From Adenophora triphylla var. japonica (lineage: Eukaryota > Streptophyta > Magnoliopsida > Asterales > Campanulaceae): DNA of 64,000 nt. This document shows, piece by piece, positions 52,725-64,000 of this stretch. The stretch lies in the NCBI GenBank assembly GCA_022495995.1, contig JAFEMH010000758.1:558001-622000 (forward strand), written 5' to 3'. Numbering within the stretch: the stretch's first letter is position 1; each line of letters opens with the position of its first letter. A model generated the notes under the pieces. It saw only the letters and a program-made list of their open reading frames with translations. It searched no databases and had not been told where the DNA came from. The position numbers were made by a program, and so were the translations under genes.

Positions 52725-55700
52725 TCAGCAAAAAAGGATAAAGGAATTACAAATGAGAAATCCTAATGCTGACGCGGTTGATGATGCGGTTGATGATGGC
52801 GCGGTTGATGTTGATGGCGTGCTTGCTCTCTTGGTTGATTGACTTCTTGGGCAAGCAACCGCGGTTCGAAGGTCCGAAGGCCGAGCTTTCACCTCTGATA
52901 TTTCTTCTGAGGGCTCTGAGGTCTTCAGCCTGTCTGGCAAGAGTAGTCTCAACAGATCGCAGTGCGGTTACAGAATCAGCAGCAGCGGTTCCAACGGCAT
53001 CAACAGATCTAGAGTTGGCATCAACACTATCTTTGATTTGAGTAGAAAAAAGCTTCGAAACTGGCCTTCAAAGAGTTGAAAAAGGTGAAGATTTCATCTT
53101 GAATGGTCACTGTTTGATTGGATAAAGTATCTTTCAATGGATCCAAATCAACAGTTATATTCAGGTTTGATTTCAGCTCCTTTATAGAATTGTCCACTTG
53201 AGGTTAAAACCGCCTTGAGGTTTTCAAACCCGAAAGAGATATCTCCATCAAAGGTGGTTACCTCGCTCTTTGATACTGTTTCCCACTATGTTGAGATCAA
53301 CATTTATTCCGTCTTTAAGTGGAGTCCAGCTCATTGAAAATTTTGAGCCGCAAGGTATCCAAGGCGGTTTGAGAAGGGGCGGCCGAGGTGGAGGCTTGTC
53401 ATGCGGCTGAGGTTGCGGTTGCGGTTGGGAATTTTCAATGGATTTCATAAAGGAGGTAAGAGCAACATTGGTTGAAGAAACAAACTCATCGTATAGCTTG
53501 GAGAGCATTTCTTGGAGTTGAGTCTTAGAAACCGCATCACCCATAGCTTTGAGCACTCCTCTTGCTAAATCTTCTTTAAACGCTTGAAAGCACTCGCAGT
53601 CGCGGTTTTGACAAACTTCGTGGAAACTCTCTCCCCTTAATGGCATCAATCATTTGTGCTTTCATGATTGCCAGCTCGGCTTCGAGAGTCCACTTTGGAA
53701 AGAAGGATGCGGTTGGAGGCTTCAAGGTTGGCATTGGATGCGGTTAAGGCCATGTTAGATTCAAATGAAGTTTAAGCATATGACCTTGGTTTACAAACCA
53801 ACCTGTGATTGAATCAGTTGGAGGGTGGAAAGAATTTGGAGGTAGTCAGAAGGAGCGGTTCGAATGATTGGGGTTTGGGTAATTGATGGAGGAGGTTGAG
53901 ATTGGGTTGGAGGTGCGGTTTGGAAAATGGGGTGTAGGAGGGTTTGGAAAAGGCGGTGCGTGGACTATATAAGGTGAAGCGGTTGAGGAAGGAATTGGTT
54001 GTGTTTGGGGTAAGGGGATAGAAGCGGTTGGGATAGGTATGGAGGGGATTGGTGCGGTTGAGAGAGGTGCGGTTGAGGGTGGAATGTTGGTGGTTGGAAT
54101 CCCGTGGTTATAGGGTTAGAATCAGAGGAGGAACTTGTATGGGCTGTATGGACAGAAACAGGAGGGGTTCTTTGTTTGGATGGTGAGGTTTGAGGAGGTG
54201 GAGTAGGAAGGCGGTCAGGAGTAGGTGATTTATGAGGAGGTGAATTTTCAGGAGGAGGAGGGGTATTGACGCGGTTTGGGGAAGGAGTTCTGTCGCGGTT
54301 AAGATTGGAAATTGAGATAGCTGGGGTGTGATGTGAGTAAGGTGGTGATTGGGCGCGGTTTGAATTTTGTTTAGAAGGGGAGCGGTTTGAATTTTGAGGT
54401 GAGGAGGTTTGAGAATTGTATTGGCTTGAGGAAGAGTTGGATTTGGTAGAGGAGTCAGAGGATGAATGAGCAGATGAAGGTGAAGAGGAATGGGAAGAAG
54501 GGGGTGAAGGAGTTTTTTGTCTTGAAAGGCGGTGCAAAAAGCGTTTGGGGCCTTTCACAGGGGTTCTCCTTTTGGCAACTGCTTGACTCTAGGTTGCTTC
54601 TCCCCCGAGCGGTTGCAGCTCTTTGTGGTTGGGGAGGAGAATGCGGTTCGTGTTGGGGCTTTGGTAGGTGCTTTTTCGTGATGGTCAAGGGAATGAATGG
54701 GAGATTGAGGAGGGGTTTGAACAAGCGGTTGGGTTAGGGGCGCTGAGATGGAGGCGGTTGGGGAATGGGTTCTTTGGATTTACCTTTGACAGATACCTCC
54801 TCAGCTCTTGCTTTATCAAGTCTCTCAATCTCACTCCGTAAAAATTGGACAACTCCTCATCACCATCTTTGCCAATTGAGCTTGAGTTTCCTTGGCCTTC
54901 TTGGCTCTAGCAATCAAAGGAGGGATAGTTGCATTTTCTTGTTCTTCTTCTTCTTCAATGACTTCATCTCGAAGGGTCATCTTCTCCTTTTCCTTCCTTG
55001 GCTTTTTCTGACTTGGGCCTGCACCAGCTGAACCACGCGGTTGGGTTGGCGCGGTTGAAGTTGGCTTAAGAAGGGGTTCTGTAGGTGCTTTTCTTTTCCT
55101 TGAGACCTTTTTGATAGCTTTGCCAATGGCTTTTGACGCGGTCGCCGGAGTCATCTCCACATAATGTTCCTTGGGTTGAAAGGTATCGCATCATACGTAG
55201 CTTTGTAGTCTTCATTGCCAAAAGAGAATCAAGGAGTGGCAAGCCTTGAGCCCAAAAGATTCTTCAACTCCCCAATGATAGCGTATATCAGAGTGGTTGT
55301 CTTCATATCTTCCAAGTGCCGATAGTTGCCAAAGATGGCGGTTAGCAGCCTACCAAACGGTCTCCACCTGTATGCACATCCTTGGTCTTCAACCGGTAGG
55401 CATCAATACCGCCGCGCCTCTTTCATCAAGATTTTGGGCCAATGGAGCTTCATTCCGTTGTATATGGCACAAAGAATATCGCCATCGAAAAGAGGTGAAG
55501 TTGTTGTGGTTTCCCGTCTTCCCACACACGTACTTCCCTACTAAGTAACATAAATGACTCATCATCTCTCCAAACTCTTTCCTAACTATCTTCTTGTAGT
55601 TGCCAGCTAAAGTTAAGCCAGGGTTCCAAGAAGAGTTGAGCAGTAGCATCCCGAACCTCTTGGGACACTTCAATCGGAGCACTGCACACATGGAAATCGA

Positions 55701-56953
55701 AGGTGCTTCGATGTCCAAGTAGTCAATTGAGACCTTAAACCCTTCAACAATTCCCACTAAGCCGGGTATCTTGGTTCCATCTCGAAAGCTCGCCACTCCC
55801 TTGACCGCGGTTTCATAAAATTGATCAATGAAGGAGGGGATGGTAAAGGTTTGTTGTTTGTTGAAGAGGGGAAGGATTCCAGGCTTGCATCTTCCTAATC
55901 ATCTCTCTTCCAAGAGCATCGTACCGCAACTCAGTTCATTGATTTCCCAACCTCGTAGAAAGTACTTGGTATTCTACAAAGAAAACACACAAGTTAGAAT
56001 ACTTTAGGAAAATCACAGTTCACAAGCGGTTGGGGCACACATGCGGTTGGCAATAGTGCGGTTTTGGAAATGAAAATTTCCAACCACAAGGAAACTGTGA
56101 ACACAGGTAGGAAAAGAAATAAGAAAAATACAAAAGTATATACTTAGCACGTGGCATTGTAATCCAAAAATTATCCCACACCGCAAGCGGTGCTTAGAGA
56201 GGAAGGTTATGGTGTCCAAATTTATATACTTAGTAAAACTTAAGTAATTTTCTAGCATGCGGTTTGAAAATGTATATGCGGTTTTGAAAACATGTCATGC
56301 GGTTCTGAGATTGCGGTTGAAGAACCAAAACACATGCGGTTCTATGAATGATGCGGTTCAAAGGCATGCGGTTCAAACATGCAACAAGGTAAAATTTTCA
56401 GAGATTTTCTAAGTATGGAAAAACAAGTTTGAAAATTAGGTCAATCCAAAACATAAGAACTTTTCTCGAAAATGAAGATGAACAAATACTTGAGTGCATG
56501 AAGAACACGAAGAACACCAAGAACAAGGTTTTGAAAAAAGTTAACCAAAATGATCAAATAACATGTCAAAATGATCACATTGAGCAAGAGATTCATAATA
56601 TAACAATAAAAACATCTACTTTACTCAAAATCATCCAGAAAATGGAAAAATCTAAAAGTGGGTTTCGAAACTTAGAAAGTTTAAAGTTCAAAATCAGTGT
56701 TCAAGATGTTGATTGATCATAAAACAAAGTATATAATCAAACAAATAACTATAATCCGAACATAACCTAACAATTATCATGCAAAATGATCAAGAAATGA
56801 AGCATCTATGAACAGAAATTAGGTTAAGTTGTTCAAGCTAGAAGCTTTTCAACAATGGCATTATGAACATGAACGTGTAATGATTTGCGTAAGATATAAG
56901 AAGATTAAGTTTAAGAAATCATACCATGTCTTCAATGGGTTTGGGTGCCATTG
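52725..56953 (-). pseudogene. Post-pol gene of C2, spliced and decayed
   Basis: An extra gene in the same sense as pol. A likely exon 1 starts at 56953 (MAPKPIEDM) and meets a GTATGA donor. An acceptor TTTGTAG lies at about 55976 before a frame with RGWEINELSCGTML. Further pieces lie at 55796-55389 (IPGLVGIVEGFKVSIDYLD, a globular part) and 55160-54831 (NLS-like VSRKRKAPTEP and KKPRKEKEK, then IEEEEEQE). At 54558-53965 is a Ser/Pro-rich part with repeated Asn-Arg pairs encoded by AACCGC. At 53649-53248 is a helical part (AVSKTQLQEMLSKLYDEFV); 52952-52725 is last. Many frame changes separate them. The P/S-rich, basic composition recalls the 1107-aa ORF of C1, but I could not align them. Confidence 0.55.
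56018..56370. repeat. Dense cluster of ATGCGGTT in the C2 post-pol intron
   Basis: Ten copies of GCGGTT, mostly as ATGCGGTT[C/T], occur within about 350 bp of the proposed intron. Spacing is irregular and the flanks are not repeated, so this is not a simple tandem array. Confidence 0.85.
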
Positions 56954-57339
56954 ATGAAGAAAGACTTAGAATTTTAAGAGGATATGAAGGTTAGAGAGAG
57001 AAAATAAGTTGGTAGAAAGACTGACAGAGGTACGGCAGAGAGAGAGAGAGAAGACAAGAAAAGTTTTAAAAGGTGACTTATGTCTTCTATATATAGGAAA
57101 AAGTTAGGGTTTGGCAATGAAAGGACAAACCGGTTCACCAACTCAAGAATCATTGCAAAGCATGCACCCTTTCAGCCTTCAACACGTCAAACAATGACGG
57201 CCGACATGACGGCCAATTAATGCTAATGTTCCCTTTGCATTGAATGCTCTTAAAATTTAAATTTTCGTGGGAAAACATTTGCAAATAAACCCTTAAAGAA
57301 AAATAAGGACTCGAAAAATAAATAAAAAGGAATTTGAAC

Positions 57340-57342
<3 letters not shown>

Positions 57343-57378
<36 letters not shown>
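57343..57378. repeat. Poly(T) run of about 36
   Basis: A homopolymer tract in C2. No SINE or LINE body adjoins it and no target duplication is visible, so it is listed only as a simple repeat. Confidence 0.9.
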
Positions 57379-57386
<8 letters not shown>

Positions 57387-57585
57387 ATAAGTAAAAGTAA
57401 AGATAGAAAATACTCCAAGTTGAACTGCGGTTAAGATCAAGCGGTTGAACCGCAAAGATGCGGTTTTAAGTGAAGCGGTTGGGCTGTCAGCTAGGCTGAA
57501 AATCCTTGCGGTTTGGTACACGCGGTTCAATAGTGGAATTGAAACTATACTCAACAACCAAGTTAGTTAATAAAAAGAATGGAAT

Positions 57586-59182
57586 TTATTTAAGTTCAAG
57601 CATACCCATTTCTCCTCTGAGGAAAGAAAACCTCTTGGAGTCAAGAGCCTTTGTGAGGATGTCAGCAATCTGGTTGTCTGTCCCCACGTACTCTAAATGG
57701 ATATTCCTCTTCTCCACATGGTCTTTGAGGAAATGATACTTGATATCTATATGCTTGGTCTTGGAATGCATGACAGGATTGTTGGAGATCGAAATAGTTG
57801 AAGTGTTGTCACACATGATAGGCAATTCCCTTCATGGATTCCATAGTCCACCAACCGCCGCTTCATCCAAAGGATTTGACAAAGAACAACTACCAAGAAG
57901 AATATACTCAAATTTCCGTGGTTGACACCGAAACCGAAGCTTGCTTTTGCTGGCCCAAGCAACTAGTCTATTCCCGAGGAAATGACAAGTACCACTAGTG
58001 CTTTTCCTCGTCAATAGTACAAGCCGCATAATCTCGCATCCGAATAACCTACAAGATCGAAGTTCGAATCTTTGGAATACCAAAGTCCAAGGTTAGTGGT
58101 TCCGTATAAATAGCGAATTATACGCTGACCGCAATAAGATGTGCTTCTCTAGGATCTCGCTTGATAGCGTGCACATACACGTACACTCAAACATGATATC
58201 GGGCCTACTAGCGCTAAGTAAAGTAATGAGCCGATCATACCTCGATATAAAGTCTCGATCAACTTTCTTACCTTTGAGATCTTTATCTAGCTTATTGCCG
58301 GTGGCCATAGGAGTATCATATGCTTTAGCATTTTCTAATCCAAACTTCTTTATCAACTCCTTGGTGTATTTGGCTTGGCCGAGGAAAATACCTTTCTTCG
58401 CATTGCTTGATTTGAAGCCCGAGGAAGAATGTTAATTCTCCCATCATGCTCATCTCAAACTTGCTTTTCATTAGCTTTTCGAAACGCTTACAAAGCAACT
58501 CATTAGTAGAACCAAAAATAATATCATCGACATAAATTTGAACAAGTAAAGTATGCTCATTATATTTGGCAATAAAAAGAGTTGTATCAATTTTACCACG
58601 TTTAAATCCCTTTTCTAGTAAAAATTTAGAAAGAGTCTCATACCATGCCCTTGGAGCTTGCTTAAGTCCATACAAAGCTTTTTGGAGTTTGTAGACATGA
58701 TTGGGAAATTTGGAGTCTTCAAATCCAGGAGGTTGGGCAACATACACGGCCTCTTGCAGTCGCCGAGGAATGCACTCTTTACGTCCATTTGATATAACTT
58801 GAAACGCTTAAAAGAGGCGTAGGCTAAGAAGATTCTCGATAGCTTCCAATCTTGCAACTGGAGCAAAGGTTTCATCATAATCAATTCCTTCTTCTTGCCT
58901 ATATCCTTGTGCAACCAACCTTGCTTTATTCCTAGTGATGCTTCCATTCTCATCCATCTTATTCCTAAATACCCACTTAGTTCCTATCACTCGATCCCGA
59001 GGTCTAGGCACCAAAGTCCAGACCTTGCATCTTTCAAACTGGTTGAGTTCTTCTTGCATAGCAACAACCCAACCGGAATCTTGGAGTGCTTCATCAATCT
59101 TCTTGGGTTCAACTTGAGATAAAAGAGAAGTATGCTCGTCATAATTTGATCTCCTTGTTTGAACACCTAAAAACATCACCAA
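57586..59182 (-). pseudogene. C2 pol: reverse transcriptase and RNase H, frameshifted
   Basis: RT starts about 59182 ([37 protein letters not shown]). It continues through [31 protein letters not shown] and the catalytic IYVDDIIFGSTNE (58747-58325). Then come SMMGELTFFLGLQIKQ and the pieces 58356-58093 and 58083-57832. RNase H is recognisable from RKSTSGTCHFLGN and ends with MPIMCDNTSTISISNNPVMH to 57586. Frame changes at about 58810, 58340, 58090 and 57830 break it. This stretch contains no GCGGTT. Confidence 0.85.
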
Positions 59183-60199
59183 TCACATTAGTGAGGGGGT
59201 GACCGCCGACTTCACGAACCTCCTGGGGTAAGTCCGGTTGGATCGAGGTTTGTCAAGATCTTCAATTGGAACATCGTTAGATCCTTCAAATAAGTCATGG
59301 AAGGTAAGTTGACGAAGAGGTTCTATAAGCCGGATAGGGGAATTCTCAACTTCATCTTCCTCGGGTTGCATCCGAGAGGGATCTTCAAAGTGCGGTTTCA
59401 AAATTGCGGTTTTGGGGAATTTCACTGAGGGTGCCGGATTTTGCGGTTGAGGTTCAGTGCGGTTTGAGATGGTTCACCCGGTTCATTATGCTCAACAAAA
59501 TCATCAAGAACATTTGGAGCCAAATGTGGCTCAAGGAGAGAATGCTCATCAAAAGTAACATGGACAGACTCTACTATTTTTAAACTAGTTTTATTGAAAA
59601 CACGAAAAGCTTTAGAATGTTTAGCATACCCAACAAAAATACCTTCGTCGGCCTTGGCTCCGAATTTACCTCTATTTTCTCTTCCGTTGTAGAGGACAAA
59701 GCATTTGCACCAAAGATCTTCAAGAATGCAATGTTGGGGGTTCTTCCTCGCCAAAGCTCATAGGAGTCTTATTATAGGTTTTGTTGATGAGGGAGCGGTT
59801 CTGAGTGAAGCATGCGGTATTGATTGCTTCACCCCAAAATACCGAGGTAGCTTCGCTTCGTATATCATTGTCTTTCCAAATTTCAATCAACGTCCTATTC
59901 TTCCTTTCCACAACCCCATTTTGTTGTGGAACACCACCGTGGAAAAATTGTGATCAATCCCACGGTCATCACAATACCGAGCAACACCGTTGTTCTTGAA
60001 TTCTCGTTCCATTATCTCGATCGAACACTAACGATGTCATCTTCTTTTGAGTTTGGAGCCGTCTAAAAAGTGCGGTGAGAATCTCATAGCAATCATCTTT
60101 GGAAATCATCATCTCAACCCACGTATATCTTGAGTAATCATCCACCACCACTAAAGTATATCTATTTCCTCCAATGCCGGGCAAAGGGTTACTGTCCAA
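59183..60199 (-). pseudogene. C2 pol: integrase, frameshifted
   Basis: Core parts: IGGNRYTLVVVDDYSRYTWV (second Asp, 60199-59969) and a damaged DRDNGTR segment where SD.G.EF is expected. Then MERKNRTLIEIWK (59911) and the C-terminal SH3-like region GKFGAKADEGIFVGYAKHSK (59754-59422). A variable linker to RT follows (59425-59183). Confidence 0.82.
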
Positions 60200-60960
60200 A
60201 CAAATCTATGTGAAGCAAGCTTGTAAGCATCTTGAAGTTGATGGAGCGGTCTTGCCGCGAAAGACGACGCGGATCGCTACTGCCGGCATGCACCGCATTT
60301 CTCCGGATGGTGGTCACCACTTTGGGTAAACCACGAACGAGGTTTTCCCTACCAATCTTTGCAAGATACTTGAAGTTCAAGTGGCTCAACCTCTTGTGCC
60401 ATAGCCAACTATTTTCGCTCACATTCTTAGCTACAAAACACAGATTAGTAATACTACATGCGTAATTTAGATCAATAATGTAAATATTACTCTTACGAAT
60501 CCCCGTGAGTAGGGTGACGCCGGAAATGCTATCTTTGATAAAGCAATTTGATGACGTGAAGTTGCAAAGCATTCCTTTGTCGCAAAATTGAGAAATTGAA
60601 AGGAGGTTGTGCTTGAGTCCATCGACAAGAGAAACCTTCTCAATAGTTAGGTTTCCTCTCCTTATCACACCATATCCAACGGTCTTGCCTTTGTTGTTAT
60701 CACCAAAGGTTACAGATGGACCACTTGCTTCAACGACATCTTCAAGTAATGATCTATCTCCAAATATATGTCTTGAGCAACACCGTCAAGATACCATTCA
60801 TTATCCTTGGAGTGACCACCATGAAGCAGAGGACCCGAAATGTAAACATTAAGAACGAGGTCCCCTTTATTCCTCGGGTCCTCGGGTTAGCAACCCTTTA
60901 CGACCCACACCTGCTTTGATGTAAGGAGGTTTGCTCTTCCCGGCATTGGATGTGAACCGC
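60189..60960 (-). pseudogene. C2 pol: protease and pre-integrase region
   Basis: 60668-60189 reads KHNLLSISQFCDKGMLCNF, WLWHKRLSHLNFKYLAKI and VRGLPKV. These are the end of protease and the His-rich pre-integrase domain. The protease active site upstream (about 60750-60820, DNEWYLD-like) is disrupted by frame changes. Confidence 0.75.
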
Positions 60961-61175
60961 AAAAGGCATTCTCGCAGCCTTGTGACCTAAAAAACCATCA
61001 CACACGTAACATTTGTAATAGCTACAAGCTTCATGAGGTTTTACTAACTCCTTACTCTTCTTAGGAGTTGCATGCGGTTTTGGACAAGGAAGCGGTTTGG
61101 GAGGAGCGGTTCCACTAACATTCCAAATCGATACAAAGGGAACAGCTTTGGTTTGACCACGTATTTTCGGGAACG

Positions 61176-62830
61176 CTATTCCCGCTGAAGGCAGGAGGAG
61201 CGGTCGAAGAAGAAGCGCGGTCGACTGGAGTTAGCGTAACCGCCTTTTCCACTAGAAGCGGTTGGAGCAGATTTTACCAATTCCATAAGCCATTTCCTCT
61301 TCAGTGCTTCCACGTAATTCTTAGGTTTTAAACACGTAATTCTTCCCATATTGCTTTCCTTTAGGGTAGACATAATTTACTTGTCTTCCTTTACCCTTTC
61401 CTTTAGCATGCTTCCCTCGGGAATTTCTTTAGTTAGTTCCAAAATTTCCTCATCCTTTTCACTCGAGGATGCACACTTCTCCTCTTCCTCGCATCCAAAC
61501 CCTAGACCATCCTTAGTTCCAGGAGGAACTTGGAAGTCCAAGATTTTATCCTTGGTGGATTGAGACTTGAGCCACGAATCAATAATCTTTTGACGATCGT
61601 CGATTTGGGTTACCAAGTCATCATTCCCGAGTTGAAGTGCAAAGAACCTTAGTTTCAAGGATGCGGTTTTGATCAAGAAGAGGAGTCATCTCTGTTTGAT
61701 TTGGTCCTTAAGATTAGAGATTTCAGACCTCATCACAGCTTTTCTCCGTCTTGCATGCATTAAGTTCATCATGAGCTAAGCTTAAGGCTTTCTTAAGATT
61801 TGAGAATTGATGGATCACCATTTCAGCTTCCTGAACATCTTTTCATGTTCCATGGGAGAAACCTCTTCCACCACCTTTTTCAAAATTTTCTTTGGAATAG
61901 CTTTTGAAGGTGGAGCAGCTTTAGATGAGAAAATGGGACGTGAATACGAACAATTTCCTATCTTAACGCTAGGAGTAAGTTTAATATCATCATCCAATTT
62001 ATAATTTGGAAGTTTTGCAAAAACCTCCTTTTCCTCCATATCATGCAACTCAAATGATTCGTAATCCGAGTCATCGAAGCTGCTCGCAACTAAGCTGTAG
62101 GTTAACCTCTTCGGTTTCACCGTCACTTCCATCCTCGTAACTGCTTCAATCCAAGTTGCTAATTCCTTGAATTCTCTTCCTCCTCAAGAACCATTCCCTT
62201 ACGATGAGAAAATTTCAAGGAAAAGTTTTCTTTTTCATATATTCATATTTAGGCCGTGGACACTCGCATGCAAAGTGGCCGTGTTTCCTACAAGCTTGTA
62301 GCATACCAAGTCACTCTTCTTCTTTGTATCTCGTAGCCCTAGAAAATGTTGCAGGAGGTTTGCCTTTTGAAAATGATTTTGTGAAAGGTTTTGAGGATTT
62401 TCTAAATTTTTGAAATCTTTTCACAAACATGGCAAAATCATCATCATCCATCTCGATGAGTGATGAGGTTGATATGGAAGGATCATGGTTTGATTGGATG
62501 TGGATGGTTTCTCTTCATGTTCCACTACGTACATAGAAAGCGATTTGGTTTTTCCTTCTATCTCTTCAATATGATTTAGTTTAAGTTCATAGACTCTAAG
62601 ATTGGCATACAAGTTACTTAATGACCAAGTACCCAATACTTTGGAGTCTTCTAGAGAGGTAGCCTTATTTACCCATCTAGAACCTAAAGCGTATAGGAAA
62701 GTCATATTGATTTCCTTATCGGTTAAAGTTTTACCAAGAGATCTACAAGCGTTAACTACCTCAACATAGCGATCGTAGGTTTGACGCAAGGTTTCGTTGG
62801 GTTTTCGTTGAAGTTGTTGTAGGATCTTTC
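61176..62830 (-). pseudogene. C2 gag, frameshifted
   Basis: 62789-62421 carries the UBN2-type gag core of Sireviruses (RSLGKTLTDKEINMTFLYAL, LSNLYANLRVYELKLNHIEE). At about 62290-62235 a CX2CX4HX4C knuckle can be recognised only by changing frame. A coiled-coil/acidic section (62132-61377; LGNDDLVTQIDDRQKIIDSW) links to protease. Copies of GCGGTT sit in the linker (about 61074-61660), not in the core. Confidence 0.75.
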
Positions 62831-63303
62831 AACAAAGGTATAATTTGTTTTCTTTGCACTCATCATCACCTTCGAGGTAGCTCTCTACGGCATCCCACAT
62901 CTCGCTTTTGCGGTTTTGAGGTACATCACTTTCGTAGAGTTGATACGGGGAGGGTTCCGTAAATGATTGAACCTCGCCTTGCCGTCCAAGGCAACTATTC
63001 TCTTCTCTTCATCCGACCACTCATCTTTTGGCTTTTTGACCTCTCGGAGTTTCAAAGATTGGTGGTTGCATCGTTGTTAGCCTTCATTGGAATTAGAGGG
63101 CCATTGATCACGCACTCCACCAAAGCATTTCATCTATGGTTTCCAAATGAATAAGCATTCGGCACTTCCGTATGTCAAAGTGGTCTTCGTCCAACATTGG
63201 AATGTGTGAATAGTTAACCGTAGTCATTGTCTTTGAGGTTGCCATATCGAATCGGCACACAAGCCGTTAAGCTTGAAAACAAAGTGGTTTTAAAATGTGT
63301 AGG

Positions 63304-63314
63304 CTCGATACCAC
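63304..63314 (-). promoter_or_regulatory. Primer-binding site of C2
   Basis: The minus strand reads TGGTATCGAGCC, corresponding to the initiator-Met tRNA site TGGTATCAGAGC with one base missing, immediately beside the 5' LTR. Confidence 0.7.
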
Positions 63315-63315
63315 T

Positions 63316-64000
63316 TGTTGGTCCCAAAGGTGGCAACAAGGGTGAAAATACAACAGAGGGGGTGAATAGCCGTTTAAAATTTTTCGCCCTCTTTTAAAGA
63401 TCGAACCTCTTGCTTACAAAATCCTCTTGCGCTTGATAATAGACTCGCAAGTGATAGTGTAAAATGCACAATGGAATAATAGAGTGTAAAGCTGGTTTTG
63501 AGAGGCGGTTTGTAAAATGCGGTTTTGGTGGTGCGGTTTTGGGAAGAGCAGTTTTACAAACACGTGTGGTTTTGACTTTGTTAACTCCAAACACTATTTC
63601 ACAATAATGGATAACTAAATAAAGATCAAACAGAGACAAAGATAAATAATTAGCAAGCACAAGAAATATAAATGCGTAAAGTAAGAACACGCTATTTGGA
63701 GCGGTTCAATCGATAAACGATCTACGTCCACTACCAAGATGGTTAGTCTTGGATTTCTAAGAGAGATTTTATATTAAGTATTGTGAGATTACAAAGTACA
63801 ATAAAATCTTTTCTATGAAGAACAAATCCAAAACTATAACCAGCCAGATCTCAAATGAATAAACTATGTGTTTAGACAAGAGAGGCGTGTGTGTGAGAAA
63901 CAAGATCAAGGCTCTTTAAATCATGAGATGTAGAGCTCAATGATTCTTGAATGTGTTAAGGCTTGATTTCCGGGCTAGGAATATTTCTTGAAGTATGAAG
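63316..64000 (-). repeat. 5' LTR of C2, cut by the window end
   Basis: Starts TGTTGGTCCCAAAGGTGG on the plus strand and matches 50744 onward at high identity with scattered small indels. The rest lies outside the window. Confidence 0.92.

Larger units (their letters stand above)
50744..64000 (-). mobile_element. Sirevirus-like Copia element C2, nested in C1
   Basis: At least 13.3 kb, coding on the minus strand. Its 3' LTR is 50744-52222 and the 5' LTR starts at 63316 and runs off the window. The primer site beside the 5' LTR reads TGGTATCGAGC on the minus strand, one base short of the usual TGGTATCAGAGC. The purine tract is AATAGGGGAGA next to the 3' LTR. Gag, protease, integrase, RT and RNase H are recognisable but in many short frames. 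About 75 copies of GCGGTT are spread over it. The 5.3 kb between RNase H and the 3' LTR carries a decayed extra gene. Confidence 0.88.

Noticed and set aside
53965..54558. Ser/Pro-rich frame as an extensin-like cell-wall protein
   Set aside because: No SP4 repeats or signal peptide; it forms part of the decayed C2 post-pol gene.
57343..57378. Reverse-oriented poly(A) tail of a retroposon
   Set aside because: No SINE/LINE body and no target duplication flank the T-run.

Overview
The window is nuclear DNA of a flowering plant, most likely a dicot. The evidence is spliced genes with GT-AG introns, a class III peroxidase, a defensin-like gene family, an XTH gene fragment, and dense nested plant transposable elements (Copia of the Tork and Sirevirus types, Gypsy of the Athila, Tat/Ogre and chromovirus types, an L1-type LINE, a tRNA-derived SINE, Stowaway and Harbinger elements, a probable Helitron end). 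The species cannot be fixed from the sequence. All repeat counts and identities below were made by eye.

Layout. 1-340 is a GTGCCAGTG tandem/fold-back repeat. 840-2489 (minus) is an intact four-exon secretory peroxidase resembling Casparian-strip PER64. 3262-7412 is a cluster of three adjacent PIF/Harbinger-family elements, one with a broken transposase and one hosting a SINE. 7413-11460 holds Athila-like LTR pieces in both orientations with a gag-like ORF. 11875-20059 is a defensin-like gene whose intron received a TIR element (itself hosting an ORF1-only LINE) and whose second exon was split by a Tork Copia element. 21635-29550 is a Tat/Ogre-type gag-only element with perfect 5-bp target duplications. 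29.8-38.1 kb is a duplicated block carrying two more defensin-like copies (one dead at 34.2 kb, one apparently intact at 36.1 kb), interrupted by a small gag-protease Gypsy element, a full-length SINE and a Stowaway MITE. An 84-bp exact copy of peroxidase exon 4 lies at 38.1 kb. An XTH gene fragment lies beside a probable Helitron terminus at 38.4-40.0 kb.

From 40230 to the window end there are two nested Sirevirus-like Copia elements, both coding on the minus strand. Element C1 (40230 onward) has a frameshifted pol. Downstream of pol it keeps an intact 1107-codon ORF and, diverging from it across a 483-bp spacer with its own TATA box, an intact 296-codon antisense ORF. Element C2 (50744 to beyond 64000) is inserted into C1's gag and has its own, decayed, P/S-rich post-pol gene.

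The most unusual signal is that each of these two elements carries its own dispersed short motif. GCTGTCAG and variants are spread through C1, and about 75 copies of GCGGTT are spread through C2. The copies fall in LTRs, spacers, introns and low-complexity coding parts, and are absent from the conserved RT/RNase H cores. Together with the element-specific extra ORFs this suggests, as a hypothesis only, a self-recognition system (element-encoded DNA-binding or anti-silencing factors with matched sites), analogous in logic to the VANC proteins of VANDAL DNA transposons. A side theme is retroelements that keep only their structural gene: the gag-only Tat element, the gag-PR Gypsy element and the ORF1-only LINE.
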